A stretch of 64,000 bases of DNA from Pseudorhodobacter antarcticus (lineage in GTDB: Bacteria; Pseudomonadota; Alphaproteobacteria; Rhodobacterales; Rhodobacteraceae), in contig NZ_FOCO01000014.1 in assembly GCF_900110135.1 (NCBI RefSeq), forward strand, positions 23,525-87,524. The letters are read 5' to 3'. Made by a program: the position numbers and the translations under genes. Positions 15,994 to 25,047 of this stretch are shown piece by piece. A model generated the notes under the pieces. It had not been told where the DNA came from, searched no databases, and was given only the letters and a program-made list of their open reading frames with translations. How positions within the stretch are numbered: position 1 is the first letter of the stretch; each line of letters begins with the position of its first letter.

Positions 15994-17892
15994 ATGGAAA
16001 GCTTTCTGCTCCAAGCCTCGATCTATTTGGGGGCGGCGGTATTGATCGTGCCGCTGGCGGTGCGATTGGGGCTGGGGTCTGTGCTGGGCTATTTGGCGGC
16101 AGGGATTTTGGTGGGGCCGATTTTGGGGCTGGCGGGGACCGAAACGGAGGATTTGCAGCATTTCGCGGAATTTGGCGTGGTGATGATGCTGTTCTTGATC
16201 GGGCTGGAATTGGACCCCCGCGCGCTGTGGGACATGCGCCACAAGCTGTTGGGCTTGGGCGGGTTGCAGGTGGTGTTGACCACGGCGCTGATTGCGGTGG
16301 TGGCGCATTGGCTGGGGTTAAGCTGGCAAGTGGGGCTAGTGCTGGGGATGCTGTTTTCGCTGTCCTCCACCGCGATCGTTTTGCAAACATTGTCCGAAAA
16401 GAACCTGATGCGCACGGGCGGCGGGCGGGCGACATTTGCAGTGCTGTTGACCCAAGATATTGCGGTGGTGCCGATTTTGGCGGTCATCCCGTTGCTGGCG
16501 ATCAGTGGCACGGGCATGACGGCGGAAACCTTTGGCATCACGGATGGGGTGGCGAAAACCGAGGCGGCGACAGGCGCTGCCGAGCCGCTGTTAACGCTGG
16601 TGCAATCGCTGCCGGGCTGGGCCGTGACGCTGATGACCTTGGGAATTGTTGCAGGCATTATCCTTGCGGGGCATTTCCTGACGCGCCCGGTGTTTCGCTT
16701 TGTCCATGCGTCGCGACTGCCAGAAATGAGCACATTTATCTCGTTGCTGATGGTGCTGGGGATTGCTTTTTTGATGATGCTGGTTGGTTTGTCCCCGGCT
16801 TTGGGCACGTTTTTGGCGGGCGTTGTGCTGGCAAACTCTGAATTTCGCCATCAGTTGGAGGCGGATATTCAACCCTTCAAAGGTATCCTGATGGGGCTGT
16901 TTTTCATCACCGTGGGGGTTGGCATCAACTTTGGCATTCTGGCCGCCAACCCGGTCATGGTGCTGTCGCTGACGTTGGGGGTGATTGCGGCAAAGGCGGC
17001 GGTGCTGCTCCTCCTCTCGTTCATTTTCAAAATTCGCGGGCACAATCGCTGGCTGTTTGCACTGGGATTGGCGCAGGCTGGCGAATTTGGATTCCTAATC
17101 GTCAGTTTCGCGCGCAAACAATCCATTTTGCCGGGGTCGCTGGCGGAATTGGTGCTGCTGATCATCAGCTTGTCGATGCTACTGACCCCTGCCCTGTTCA
17201 TCGGGTATGAGGCGCTGGCTCGGCGGATGAAAACGCGCGAGGTGGAGGATCCGGCAGATGTGATTGACGAAAAAGGCCTGATTATCATCGCAGGCATCGG
17301 GCGCTTTGGCCAAAACGTGAACCGTTTGGTGCGCATGAGCGGCCATTCAACCGTGGTTTTGGACAGCGATATGGCCGCAATCGAGCAAATGCGCCGCTTT
17401 GGCGCCAAGGGGTTTTTCGGCGACCCAACCCGCCCCGAACTGCTGGAGGCGGCGGGGCTGGCAGAGGCGTCTGTGCTGGTCGTCGCTGTCGACAGCCCCG
17501 AAAACGCGCTGAAAATCACCGCCTATGCGCGCAAACACCGCCCCGATTTGCACATCATCGCGCGCGCCTATGACCGCCCGCATGTGTTTGCGCTGTATCA
17601 AGCGGGGGCCAATGACATTGTGCGCGAAACCTACGACAGCTCCATCCGCGCCGGGCGCTATGTGCTGGAAAACATTGGGTTCACGGATTATGAAGCGGCA
17701 AAACTGGCCAAGACTTATTTCAAGGTGGAACGCGCCGCCCTGCGCGATCTGGCCGAACTTTGGGTGCCCGGCCAACCTGTGCATCTGAACGACGCCTATA
17801 TCGCGCGCGCCCAACAGCTGGAACGCGATTTGGCCGCCGCCATGTCCGAGGATTTGGATGAAACCCGCCCCAACTTGACCGCGGCGCAGTAA
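15994..17892 (+). CDS. Kef-type K+/H+ antiporter with TrkA-N domain (CPA2 family)
   Basis: A 632-residue inner-membrane transporter. Residues 1 to about 395 contain roughly twelve hydrophobic helices of a sodium/hydrogen exchanger (CPA2) domain, including AAGILVGPILGLAG, MLFSLSSTAIVLQTL and ALGTFLAGVVLANSEFRHQLE. A cytoplasmic RCK/TrkA-N domain starts near residue 425 with KGLIIIAGIGRFGQNV, a Rossmann glycine motif expected to bind NAD(H) or another nucleotide, and continues through VLDSD and YDSSIRAGRYVLENIG. KefB/KefC-like potassium efflux coupled to proton uptake is the likely role, protecting against electrophiles or alkaline stress; the KefF/KefG partner is not nearby. It begins 18 bases after the regulator gene, possibly in one transcript. 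Confidence 0.92.
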   Translation: MESFLLQASIYLGAAVLIVPLAVRLGLGSVLGYLAAGILVGPILGLAGTETEDLQHFAEFGVVMMLFLIGLELDPRALWDMRHKLLGLGGLQVVLTTALIAVVAHWLGLSWQVGLVLGMLFSLSSTAIVLQTLSEKNLMRTGGGRATFAVLLTQDIAVVPILAVIPLLAISGTGMTAETFGITDGVAKTEAATGAAEPLLTLVQSLPGWAVTLMTLGIVAGIILAGHFLTRPVFRFVHASRLPEMSTFISLLMVLGIAFLMMLVGLSPALGTFLAGVVLANSEFRHQLEADIQPFKGILMGLFFITVGVGINFGILAANPVMVLSLTLGVIAAKAAVLLLLSFIFKIRGHNRWLFALGLAQAGEFGFLIVSFARKQSILPGSLAELVLLIISLSMLLTPALFIGYEALARRMKTREVEDPADVIDEKGLIIIAGIGRFGQNVNRLVRMSGHSTVVLDSDMAAIEQMRRFGAKGFFGDPTRPELLEAAGLAEASVLVVAVDSPENALKITAYARKHRPDLHIIARAYDRPHVFALYQAGANDIVRETYDSSIRAGRYVLENIGFTDYEAAKLAKTYFKVERAALRDLAELWVPGQPVHLNDAYIARAQQLERDLAAAMSEDLDETRPNLTAAQ

Positions 17893-17900
17893 CCCCGTCA

Positions 17901-17921
17901 TTCGTCTTGGTCCAAATACCT
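17901..17921 (+). repeat. Dispersed intergenic 21-mer, copy B
   Basis: Starts TTCGTCTTGGT and ends AAATACCT, matching the minus strand of 14160-14180 at 18 of 21 positions. It begins 9 bases after the antiporter stop and is followed directly by a strong hairpin. Confidence 0.5.
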
Positions 17922-17928
17922 TCGGGGG

Positions 17929-17953
17929 GGCTGCTTTGCAGGGCAAAGCAGCC
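17929..17953. terminator. Strong hairpin between the antiporter gene and cobT
   Basis: GGCTGCTTTGC (17929-17939) and GCAAAGCAGCC (17943-17953) form a perfect 11-bp stem with a three-base loop; a second smaller hairpin GGGGGC-AGACA-GCCCCC follows. They lie between convergent genes and could stop transcription from both sides, although there is no T-tract. Confidence 0.5.
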
Positions 17954-17988
17954 TTGGGGGCAGACAGCCCCCTGCCTGTTTGCCGCCC

Positions 17989-18999
17989 TCAGCCGCCCGC
18001 AACCCCTGCTTCGGCGAATGTCGCCATGCCAGAATGGCAGGCCACGGCCCCTTGCAAAATCCCAATCGCCAGCGCCGCCCCCGACCCTTCGCCAAGGCGC
18101 AGGTTCAAGTTCAGCAAGGGCGTTTTACCCAAATGGCGCAGCAGCGCGGGATGTGCGGATTCCGCGCTGACATGGCCCGCGATGGTGTGGTCCAGCGCGC
18201 CGGGGTGCAGTTTGGCCAGCACAGATGCCGCTGCACAGCAGATAAACCCGTCCAAAATCACGGGGATATGCAGCACGCGGGCGCGGGCAATCGCCCCGGC
18301 CATGGCCGCAATTTCGCGGCCCCCAAGGCAGCGCAGCACCTCTAGCGGCGCGCGAGATGTGTGCAGCGCAAGCCCTTGTGCGACCACATCGGCCTTGCGC
18401 GCAAGGCCAGCATCGTCAACCCCCGTGCCGCGCCCGACCCAATCCGCAGCCGTGCCGCCCCACAACGCACAGGCGATGGCGGCGGCGGGGGTGGTGTTGC
18501 CGATACCCATTTCGCCTGTCACCAGCAGATCGGCGGCGGGATTGACCGCATCCCAACCGGTTTGCAGGGCAATTAGCAGATCGGCGTCCGACATTGCCGG
18601 GGCGGTTGTGAAATCCTGCGTGGGGCGATCAAGGTCCAGCGCATGGACCGACATTTGCGCGCCGTAAAGCGTGGAGAGTTGGTTGATCGCGGCCCCCCCG
18701 TGTTGAAAATTGGCGACCATTTGCACCGTAACCTCGGGTGGGAAAGCCGACACGCCGCGCGCGGCTACGCCGTGATTTCCAGCAAAAATAAGGACTTGGG
18801 GGTGGGTGATGCGCGGGCGGTCGGTGCCGCGCCATGACGCATACCAGATTGCCAATGTTTCCAGATCGCCCAACGCGCCGGAGGGTTTGGTCAATTGCCC
18901 ATTGCGCGCGGCGGCACCCGCAAGCGCCGCCTGATCCGCGCCGGTGCTGGTGGCGAGGGCGGTTTTGAAACCTGCAAGATCGGTGAAGGGGGGGGGCAT
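17989..18999 (-). CDS. cobT: Nicotinate-nucleotide--dimethylbenzimidazole phosphoribosyltransferase
   Basis: A 336-residue enzyme activating the lower ligand of cobalamin by making alpha-ribazole phosphate from dimethylbenzimidazole and NaMN. Family motifs are clear: [60 protein letters not shown], and the C-terminal [11 protein letters not shown] holding the catalytic glutamate. Length matches CobT (CobU in the alphaproteobacterial naming). It is divergent from cobS, only about 80 bases away, so both genes of lower-ligand attachment share one short promoter region. That gap is too short for a cobalamin riboswitch. Confidence 0.96.
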   Translation of the reverse strand: MPPPFTDLAGFKTALATSTGADQAALAGAAARNGQLTKPSGALGDLETLAIWYASWRGTDRPRITHPQVLIFAGNHGVAARGVSAFPPEVTVQMVANFQHGGAAINQLSTLYGAQMSVHALDLDRPTQDFTTAPAMSDADLLIALQTGWDAVNPAADLLVTGEMGIGNTTPAAAIACALWGGTAADWVGRGTGVDDAGLARKADVVAQGLALHTSRAPLEVLRCLGGREIAAMAGAIARARVLHIPVILDGFICCAAASVLAKLHPGALDHTIAGHVSAESAHPALLRHLGKTPLLNLNLRLGEGSGAALAIGILQGAVACHSGMATFAEAGVAGG

Positions 19000-19080
19000 G
19001 GTGGCTCGCTCCTTGTCGTTTGCGCCTGTCTTGGGTAGCTAGAACCAACGGCTTTGGCCAGTGCTGAAAGGGACGCAAGT

Positions 19081-19809
19081 ATGAGGCAAAACGACATCAT
19101 GGGCGATGTGGCGGGTGCACTGCGGTTGCTGACGCGGCTGCCCCTACCCCATTCGGCGCATATTCCGGGGCCGGGCGCGGCCTGGGCCTGGCCTTTGGTG
19201 GGGGTGGTTGTGGGGGGCATTGCGGCGCTGGTCGCCATGGTGCCTGTGGGCGCGGGTGTCGCGGCGGGGCTGGTGCTGGGTGTTCAGGCGATGCTGACCG
19301 GCGCGATGCATGAGGACGGTTTGGCCGACACCGCCGATGGGCTGTGGGGCGGCTGGGACAAAGCGCGGCGGCTGGCGATTATGAAGGACAGCCACATCGG
19401 GACATATGGCGTGATGGCGTTGTTGGTTGTGGGGTTGGTGCGGTGGTCGGCGTTGGTGGCCGTGATTGGTGCGGGCGCGTGGTGGGGGGTGGTGGTGGTC
19501 GCCGTGGTGTCGCGCGCGCCTATGGCGGTTTTGATGGCGGCGATGGAGTCGGCGCGCGGGGCTGGGTTGGCGCATGCGGTGGGCATGGTGCCGCGCCCGT
19601 CAGCGGGGGTGGCGGTGCTGATTGCGGTTGGATTTGCGCTGACGCTGGGGGCTGCGGGGGTGTGGCTGTTGGTTTGCGTTGGAGCGGTGGTTTTGGCGCT
19701 GGCGCGAGTGGCGCAGGCCAAGATTGGCGGACAAACCGGGGATATTTGCGGCGCGAGCCAGCAATTGGCCGAAGCCGCTGGTTTGGTGGTATTGGCGACC
19801 TTGGTATAA
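19081..19809 (+). CDS. cobS: Adenosylcobinamide-GDP ribazoletransferase (cobalamin synthase)
   Basis: A 242-residue membrane protein joining alpha-ribazole(-phosphate) to adenosylcobinamide-GDP, the last assembly step of cobalamin. The CobS signature is present: MTGAMHEDGLADTADGLWGGWDKARRLAIMKDSHIGTYGV; it sits at about residues 72-111 and holds the Asp/Glu residues expected to bind metal. Several hydrophobic helices follow. The ATG at 19081 was preferred over an in-frame TTG 27 bases upstream because AAAGGGA lies at proper distance from it. It is partnered with divergent cobT; a bidirectional terminator separates it from convergent carD. Confidence 0.94.
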   Translation: MRQNDIMGDVAGALRLLTRLPLPHSAHIPGPGAAWAWPLVGVVVGGIAALVAMVPVGAGVAAGLVLGVQAMLTGAMHEDGLADTADGLWGGWDKARRLAIMKDSHIGTYGVMALLVVGLVRWSALVAVIGAGAWWGVVVVAVVSRAPMAVLMAAMESARGAGLAHAVGMVPRPSAGVAVLIAVGFALTLGAAGVWLLVCVGAVVLALARVAQAKIGGQTGDICGASQQLAEAAGLVVLATLV

Positions 19810-19814
19810 ATGCA

Positions 19815-19842
19815 AAACGGCGGCCCGTTGGGACCGCCGTTT
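19815..19842. terminator. Bidirectional terminator between cobS and carD
   Basis: AAACGGCGG (19815-19823) pairs perfectly with CCGCCGTTT (19834-19842) around a ten-base loop, between the convergent stops of cobS (19809) and carD (19862). A/T-ends on both arms suit termination in either direction. Confidence 0.7.
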
Positions 19843-19861
19843 GCTGTGGTGACGCCGGCGA

Positions 19862-20371
19862 TTAGGCCGCGCGTGAGGTCAGCACGTCATCGACGGTTTT
19901 TTGCGCGATTTTTTCATCAATGCTGGACACGGCGGCCACTTCACGGGTGAGGCGTTCCAAGGCCGCTTCATACAGCTGGCGTTCGGAATAGCTTTGTTCG
20001 CGCTGGTCATCGGTGCGGTGCAAATCGCGGACCACTTCGGCAATCGAGAGCAGATCGCCGGAGTTGATTTTCTGTTCATATTCCTGCGCGCGACGCGACC
20101 ACATGGCGCGTTTCACACGGGCTTTGCCCTTCAGCGTGTCGAGCGCTTTGGTGATCATATCGGGGGAGGACAAAGAGCGCATGCCGATTTCGCTGGCTTT
20201 GTGGGTGGGGACCCGCAGCGTCATTTTGTCCTTTTCAAAGGAGATGACAAACAGTTCCAGATGCAGGCCGGCAATTTCCTGTTCTTCGATGGAAATGATC
20301 CGGCCAACGCCGTGGGCGGGGTACACAACAAACTCATTCGGGCGAAATTCGGGCTTTTTGGTCTTTGTCAT
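19862..20371 (-). CDS. carD: CarD-family RNA polymerase-binding transcription factor
   Basis: A 169-residue CarD/CdnL protein. The Tudor-like RNA-polymerase interaction domain is N-terminal (FRPNEFVVYPAHGVGRI, LFVISFEKDKMTLRVPTHKA) and the rest is a helical DNA-binding domain (WSRRAQEYEQKINSGD, AEVVRDLHR). It is known in Rhodobacter sphaeroides to stimulate initiation at housekeeping promoters that lack the usual T at position -7. The ATG at 20371 gives the standard family N terminus; the reading extends further upstream but without CarD-like sequence. It is downstream of fdxA on the same strand with a 268-base gap that probably holds its own promoter. Confidence 0.96.
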   Translation of the reverse strand: MTKTKKPEFRPNEFVVYPAHGVGRIISIEEQEIAGLHLELFVISFEKDKMTLRVPTHKASEIGMRSLSSPDMITKALDTLKGKARVKRAMWSRRAQEYEQKINSGDLLSIAEVVRDLHRTDDQREQSYSERQLYEAALERLTREVAAVSSIDEKIAQKTVDDVLTSRAA

Positions 20372-20639
20372 CTGGCGGTATCCTCGGTTGGTCGCGCAGC
20401 ATTTTCGGACGCGAAAAACCGCACGCGGCCGATGAGGCCCCGACGATTGAAAAGCATATCCGAAAAGTCCCATCGCGGCTGGCAGCACTGGGTGTGGCGT
20501 GGCGATCTTTGTTTAGCTCTGCGCAACACATAACACAGAATCGGTCTGATTCCAACAGGGGAACAAAAAGGCGGAGCCACGCGCCCTGCCCCTGCAAATC
20601 AAGGTTATTCGCGATGTTTAGGCGACCGCTGCGCGCGAA

Positions 20640-20978
20640 TCAGCCGCCTTGGCCGGGCAATGGCGAAAAGTATTTGGTCATTTTGTCTTTTTCACCGTCA
20701 CGCGCTTCGTAATCTGGCAGCGGGTCTTGTTTGGTCACGATCACGGGCCAAGCGATGGAATATTTGCGGTTAAATTCCACCCATTTTTCCATATCTGGTT
20801 CGGTATCGGGGCGGATTGCATCGGCTGGACATTCGGGTTCGCACACGCCGCAGTCGATACATTCATCGGGGTGAATTACCAGCATGTTTTCGCCTTCATA
20901 AAAGCAATCCACCGGGCACACTTCGACGCAGTCGGTGTATTTGCAAGCGATACAGTTGTCGATCACCACATAGGTCAT
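20640..20978 (-). CDS. fdxA: 7Fe-8S ferredoxin FdxA
   Basis: A 112-residue dicluster ferredoxin. Cys9, Cys17 and Cys50 are placed to hold a [3Fe-4S] cluster; Cys21, Cys40, Cys43 and Cys46 (in [12 protein letters not shown]) to hold a [4Fe-4S] cluster. Cys12 and Cys25 are additional. The [17 protein letters not shown] start and the long C-terminal extension ([14 protein letters not shown]) are typical of the alphaproteobacterial FdxA group. Cytoplasmic electron carrier; partners unknown. It lies between the S4 protein and carD, all on the minus strand, an order recurrent in Rhodobacterales. Confidence 0.96.
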   Translation of the reverse strand: MTYVVIDNCIACKYTDCVEVCPVDCFYEGENMLVIHPDECIDCGVCEPECPADAIRPDTEPDMEKWVEFNRKYSIAWPVIVTKQDPLPDYEARDGEKDKMTKYFSPLPGQGG

Positions 20979-21036
20979 TGCTGGGCTTCTTTCGTTTGGG
21001 CGCGTGTTGGGGCATGGGATAAATCACCCGGGCCAA

Positions 21037-21405
21037 TCATTCAAGCGGGGATAGGGTCGCATCTGGGGGTGGAGCAAGGTCGGTGTAGTGGCTTTGCGCC
21101 TCCGCTGCGGGGCCACGGCGGGTGGCGATGCTGCCCACACGGATCACGCGGGTTTCTTTGGCCATGGGGAAGGTTAACGTATCACCGGGGCGCACGGCAT
21201 GGCCGGGTTTGGGCTGACGCTGGCCGTTGATGCGCAAGCGGCCTTTGGTGATCATTTCGGTGGCAAGGCTGCGGGTTTTGAAAAACCGCGTGTAGAACAG
21301 CCATTTGTCGATGCGGCAGCTGTCGGGGCTGTCGGTGTCTTCGTCTGGGCTGCCGTTTTGGTTGGGGGCAGCAGTGCCGCCCCCTTTCTTTGCACGTCTG
21401 GCCAA
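21037..21405 (-). CDS. S4-domain RNA-binding protein (HslR-like)
   Basis: A 122-residue protein with an S4 fold at about residues 30-75 (CRIDKWLFYTRFFKTRSLATEMITKGRLRINGQR followed by PGDTLTF), as in HslR/Hsp15, which binds 50S subunits carrying stalled nascent chains. The N terminus is basic and low-complexity; the C terminus is a short Pro-rich tail. It begins one base after the stop of the helicase gene (helicase stop 21407, start 21405), so the two are almost certainly co-translated, linking it to RNA metabolism. Confidence 0.9.
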   Translation of the reverse strand: MARRAKKGGGTAAPNQNGSPDEDTDSPDSCRIDKWLFYTRFFKTRSLATEMITKGRLRINGQRQPKPGHAVRPGDTLTFPMAKETRVIRVGSIATRRGPAAEAQSHYTDLAPPPDATLSPLE

Positions 21406-21406
21406 A

Positions 21407-24406
21407 TCAGATCTTGCCTTTGAGCGCCATCAAAGCGGCGAAAGGGTTGTCTGGGTCGATCTTTTTTTCCGGCCTTGCAGGGCGCGATTCGTATTTTTGC
21501 GGGGCGTTGTGGGCGGGTTTGCCGCCGTCCTTGCCTTTGCCCTTATAGCCGCCGCCATCGCGCTTTTCGCCGCGTGGGCGATCACCTTGCGGTTTGTCGC
21601 CACGGGGACGGTCGCCACGGGGTTTGTCGCCAGCAGGTTTGTCACCTCGGGGGCGATCGCCACGGGGACGGTCGCCGCGTGGTTTGTCGGCAGCGGCCCC
21701 TTCGCCATCGGCGGCGGGGGTTGCGGGTGCAGCCTCGGCACGGCGGTGATGAACTGGGCGGGCGGGACGTGCACGGGGCGCCCAAGTGAAGGTGATGAAT
21801 TGCTCCATATCGACCACGGGGGCGTCGACCACTGCCGCGTCTGGCGCTGGGGCGTCGGGCGCAGCGGTTGCATCGGTTGCATCGGCCACCACGGCGTCCG
21901 CTTGTTCTGCGTCCGCAGTTGCTGCCTCAACGGCTGCTGCGTCATCTGGCACGATGATTTTTGCGGCGGCTGCGGCGGCGGCGGCGGCGGCGGCCACATC
22001 CTCGGCGGTCAATTCCTTTGGGGCGCGGGATTTGGCCTTGGGGCGTTCGCCCTTTTCGCCTTTGTATCCCAAGCCCGCCATCAAGTCGGCGAATTGGTCC
22101 AGCGTCATACCCGTGATCGACAGCATGTCTGGCACCGCTTCAAACCCGCTACGGCTGTCTTGGCCACGAAGCAGGTCCGCGAGGCGTTCCAGCATGTCGA
22201 TGCGGATCGCGCGGGGGCCTGCGGGGCGGTAGCCGGCAAGGGTGTAGTGCTGCATCGGTACATCTGGGATGTTTGGAATCGTCACCAAACCGGGGGGCGG
22301 GCTTTCTGGAAATTCCTGAAGGCCGTTCATCAAGGACCACAGCACCAAGCGCAAACGGGTCGGCGCAGGTTTCAGCAAAAGCTGCTGGAAAATGGTGTAT
22401 TGGCCAAAGCGGATGCCGTGCTTGCGCAGCTGGCCGCGTGCCTCTTGGTCCAGCGCCTTGACGGCGTCGGCGACGTTTTCGCGGCTGATGATGCCCATCG
22501 CCTCAACCATTTGGAACGCGAAACCGCGCGCCATACCGGTCAGGGTTTCATCGCGGCTCATGTTCAACAAGGGTTCAAACAAGGTGGCGATTTTGCGGTC
22601 GATAAAGTGCTGCAAGCGGCGCTTTACCTTTTCGGCAATCTCGGGCCCCGCATCTTCATCGACGAACGCATCGACGCTGGGGCGCAGCGCATCGGCACCT
22701 GCGACCAATTTGCCCACCGCAGAATTGCCCCACATCAGGCCACCCTGCTCGGTGAAATCCAGCTCCGTGTCCGGGGCATTGTAGAATTTATCTGCGCGCA
22801 GATGGAATTCCGGTTTCAGCGCCTGCACGGCTGCCATGCGCAGCGTGCGCGCCTCGTCCACCGTGGCGGTGGCGTCTTGGCGGAACCGGAAGCCTTCCAG
22901 TTTGCCGACAAATTCACCCTCTACCGTCACTTCGCCTTTGTCATTCACCTCGGCCACAAGGCTCTCCTTCTGCTTCAACCGCCGCATGAGCACAGAAGTG
23001 CGGCGATCAACAAATCGTTGGGTCAGCCCGGCATGAAGCGCGTCTGACAAGCGGTCTTCTACAGCCCGTGTCTCTTGCCGCCAATGGCCTTCGTCTGCAA
23101 CCCAATTTTTGCGTTGCGCGACATAAGTCCATGTGCGGATAAAGGCGAGGCGTTTCGAAAGGGTATCAATGTCGCCTTCCGTTCGGTCAATGCGCTTGAT
23201 CTGGGTCGCCATAAAATCGGCGGGAATGTGCCCTTTGCGCAGGTATTCAAAGATACCTTGCAGCAGGCTGGCGTGTTCAGTGGTGGAAATGCCGCGAAAA
23301 TCGGGGATGCGGCAAACGTCCCACAGCAAGCGCACATCCTGCGGCGATTTGACGTGATCGTGGATTTCGGGCAGCGCCCAGAGGGTTTTCAGCGCTGTCA
23401 CATCATCAGCGTCGCGGGCGCGCGATAGCCATTCATCGTCGGTGTGGCGTTCCAACGCACCGATCAAGCGGGGGACGGTGCCAAATTCCAACTGTTCGTT
23501 GCGCCATGACAGTTTGCGGACGGGTTGGAAGCGGTGGTTTTCGATATCATCGACCACTTCGTCTGACAGCGGCCGCGCCTCACCCGTGACGCCAAAGGTG
23601 CCAGAGGTCATGTGGCGGCCCGCGCGGCCAGCGATTTGCGCGAGTTCTTGGGGGAACAGCGCGCGCATGCGGCGACCATCAAATTTCACGGTCGAGGAGA
23701 AAGCGATGTGTTTGATATCAAGGTTGAGGCCCATGCCAATCGCATCGGTGGCGACCAGATAATCCACATCGCCGTTTTGGTACATTTCCACTTGGGCATT
23801 GCGGGTGCGGGGGGAAAGGGCCCCCATGACGACCGCGCAACCGCCCTTGGTGCGGCGGATCCATTCGGCGATGGCATAGACATTTTCAACAGAAAAACCG
23901 ACGATTGCGGACCTTTCGGGCATCCGGCTTATCTTTTTCGAACCTGAATAGGTCAGTTCGGACAATCTGGGGCGCGCCATGAACTGCACGCCCGGCACTA
24001 GGGCGGCAATGGCGGGGCGCATGGTATCGGCCCCAAGGAAAAGCGTTTCATGCAGCCCGCGCGCGCGCAAAAGGCGGTCGGTGAACACATGGCCGCGTTC
24101 GGCATCGGCGCAGAGTTGAATTTCGTCAATCGCGATGAAATCGGCACCGATTTCCAGTGGCATCGCCTCTACGGTGCAGACCCAATATTGGGTGCGGTCG
24201 GGGACAATGCGTTCTTCACCCGTCACCAGCGCCACGATGTTGGGGCCGCGCAGGGCCACGATGCGGTCATACACCTCACGCGCCAGCAAGCGCAGCGGCA
24301 GGCCGATGACCCCGGTGCGGTGGCCAAGCATGCGTTCAATCGCGTAATGGGTTTTGCCGGTGTTGGTCGGTCCCAGAACCGCCGTCACCCGCGCGGTGCT
24401 CCGCAT
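21407..24406 (-). CDS. Suv3-like DEAD/DExH RNA helicase
   Basis: A 999-residue superfamily 2 helicase of the mitochondrial Suv3 type found in alphaproteobacteria. Motif I is GPTNTGKT (residues 12-19), motif II is DEIQ (94-97), motif VI is QIAGRAGRH, and TDAIGMGLNLDIK is the motif V region; the C-terminal helical region follows. Expected role: unwinding RNA for degradation or processing. The tail after about residue 800 is Ala-rich, then Arg-Gly-Asp/Lys-Pro repeats, ending with KIDPDNPFAALMALKGKI. That conserved-looking terminus suggests a docking peptide. It begins 11 bases after the TPR gene stop and is coupled to the S4 gene downstream. Confidence 0.94.
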   Translation of the reverse strand: MRSTARVTAVLGPTNTGKTHYAIERMLGHRTGVIGLPLRLLAREVYDRIVALRGPNIVALVTGEERIVPDRTQYWVCTVEAMPLEIGADFIAIDEIQLCADAERGHVFTDRLLRARGLHETLFLGADTMRPAIAALVPGVQFMARPRLSELTYSGSKKISRMPERSAIVGFSVENVYAIAEWIRRTKGGCAVVMGALSPRTRNAQVEMYQNGDVDYLVATDAIGMGLNLDIKHIAFSSTVKFDGRRMRALFPQELAQIAGRAGRHMTSGTFGVTGEARPLSDEVVDDIENHRFQPVRKLSWRNEQLEFGTVPRLIGALERHTDDEWLSRARDADDVTALKTLWALPEIHDHVKSPQDVRLLWDVCRIPDFRGISTTEHASLLQGIFEYLRKGHIPADFMATQIKRIDRTEGDIDTLSKRLAFIRTWTYVAQRKNWVADEGHWRQETRAVEDRLSDALHAGLTQRFVDRRTSVLMRRLKQKESLVAEVNDKGEVTVEGEFVGKLEGFRFRQDATATVDEARTLRMAAVQALKPEFHLRADKFYNAPDTELDFTEQGGLMWGNSAVGKLVAGADALRPSVDAFVDEDAGPEIAEKVKRRLQHFIDRKIATLFEPLLNMSRDETLTGMARGFAFQMVEAMGIISRENVADAVKALDQEARGQLRKHGIRFGQYTIFQQLLLKPAPTRLRLVLWSLMNGLQEFPESPPPGLVTIPNIPDVPMQHYTLAGYRPAGPRAIRIDMLERLADLLRGQDSRSGFEAVPDMLSITGMTLDQFADLMAGLGYKGEKGERPKAKSRAPKELTAEDVAAAAAAAAAAAKIIVPDDAAAVEAATADAEQADAVVADATDATAAPDAPAPDAAVVDAPVVDMEQFITFTWAPRARPARPVHHRRAEAAPATPAADGEGAAADKPRGDRPRGDRPRGDKPAGDKPRGDRPRGDKPQGDRPRGEKRDGGGYKGKGKDGGKPAHNAPQKYESRPARPEKKIDPDNPFAALMALKGKI
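21567..21689 (-). repeat. 15-bp tandem repeats encoding RGD(R/K)P in the helicase tail
   Basis: The tail encodes about eight copies of a five-residue unit (G-D-R/K-P-R/A/Q) from near-identical 15-base units such as CGTGGCGACCGTCCC, in minus-strand sense. The unit is basic and disordered, like RNA-binding RGG-type tails. Boundaries are approximate. Confidence 0.65.
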
Positions 24407-24416
24407 AACCTTGGCC

Positions 24417-24968
24417 TTACATTTCCTGCCCGGATGCCGCTGTTTGCAACCGCTTCACCGCATCCTCTATCCCGGCGAGATGGGGATGTATAGCGAGGGC
24501 GGCCTGGTACATGGTCAGCGCGCGGTCGGGTTGATCCGTATCCTCCAATATGCGGGCGAAACCGGACATGGCCCCGAAATGGCGCGGGTTCAGGGTAAGG
24601 ACTTGGGCGATATCGGCAACCGAGGGGCCGAATTGGCCTGCTTGGAAATAGGCGGTGGCGCGGCTGTTCCACCCTTCGGCAAAATCGGGGGCGTGATCGA
24701 TCAACGCGGTGAAATGTTCAATCGCAATGGCCGTATTGCCCGCCTCCATCGCGTCGCGGCCACGTTGCAGCAGCAAGTCCATCGCAGGGGAGCCGGATTT
24801 CGACCATTCGCGCCAGATTTTGCGCTCCAACCGCCCTGCGGCGGGCCCTTCGGCGGTTTGCAATTGTGTGAACATTTCGTCCAGCGTTTCTGCGCCCGCT
24901 GGAAAAGCGAGGGCGATTGCGAAAAGGGACGCAACGACACGATTGTGAAAGGGCTTGCGTGGTTTCAT
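24417..24968 (-). CDS. Periplasmic TPR-repeat protein
   Basis: A 183-residue protein with a signal peptide (residues 1-25, cleavage after PAGA) followed by TPR-like helices: AGNTAIAIEHFTALIDHAPDFAEGWNSRATAYFQAGQFGPSVADIAQVLTLNP would be two adjacent repeats, and QPDRALTMYQAALAIHPHL a third. The ATG at 24968 gives a clean leader peptide; a longer in-frame reading overlaps the divergent gene and was rejected. TPR proteins of this kind usually mediate protein contacts; no partner is identified. It is the first gene of a run with the helicase and S4 genes, and divergent from the SCP2-like gene 79 bases away. Confidence 0.85.
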   Translation of the reverse strand: MKPRKPFHNRVVASLFAIALAFPAGAETLDEMFTQLQTAEGPAAGRLERKIWREWSKSGSPAMDLLLQRGRDAMEAGNTAIAIEHFTALIDHAPDFAEGWNSRATAYFQAGQFGPSVADIAQVLTLNPRHFGAMSGFARILEDTDQPDRALTMYQAALAIHPHLAGIEDAVKRLQTAASGQEM

Positions 24969-25047
24969 ATTGCAAAGTGTAGCGTGCGCGGCGGGAAAAG
25001 CCATATGCCCCAAGCGCAAATTGATGTGAGATTTGAAAGGAATTGCG

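Noticed and set aside
19000..19080. A cobalamin riboswitch between cobT and cobS
   Set aside because: The divergent gap is only about 80 bases and lacks the B12-box; too short for the aptamer.
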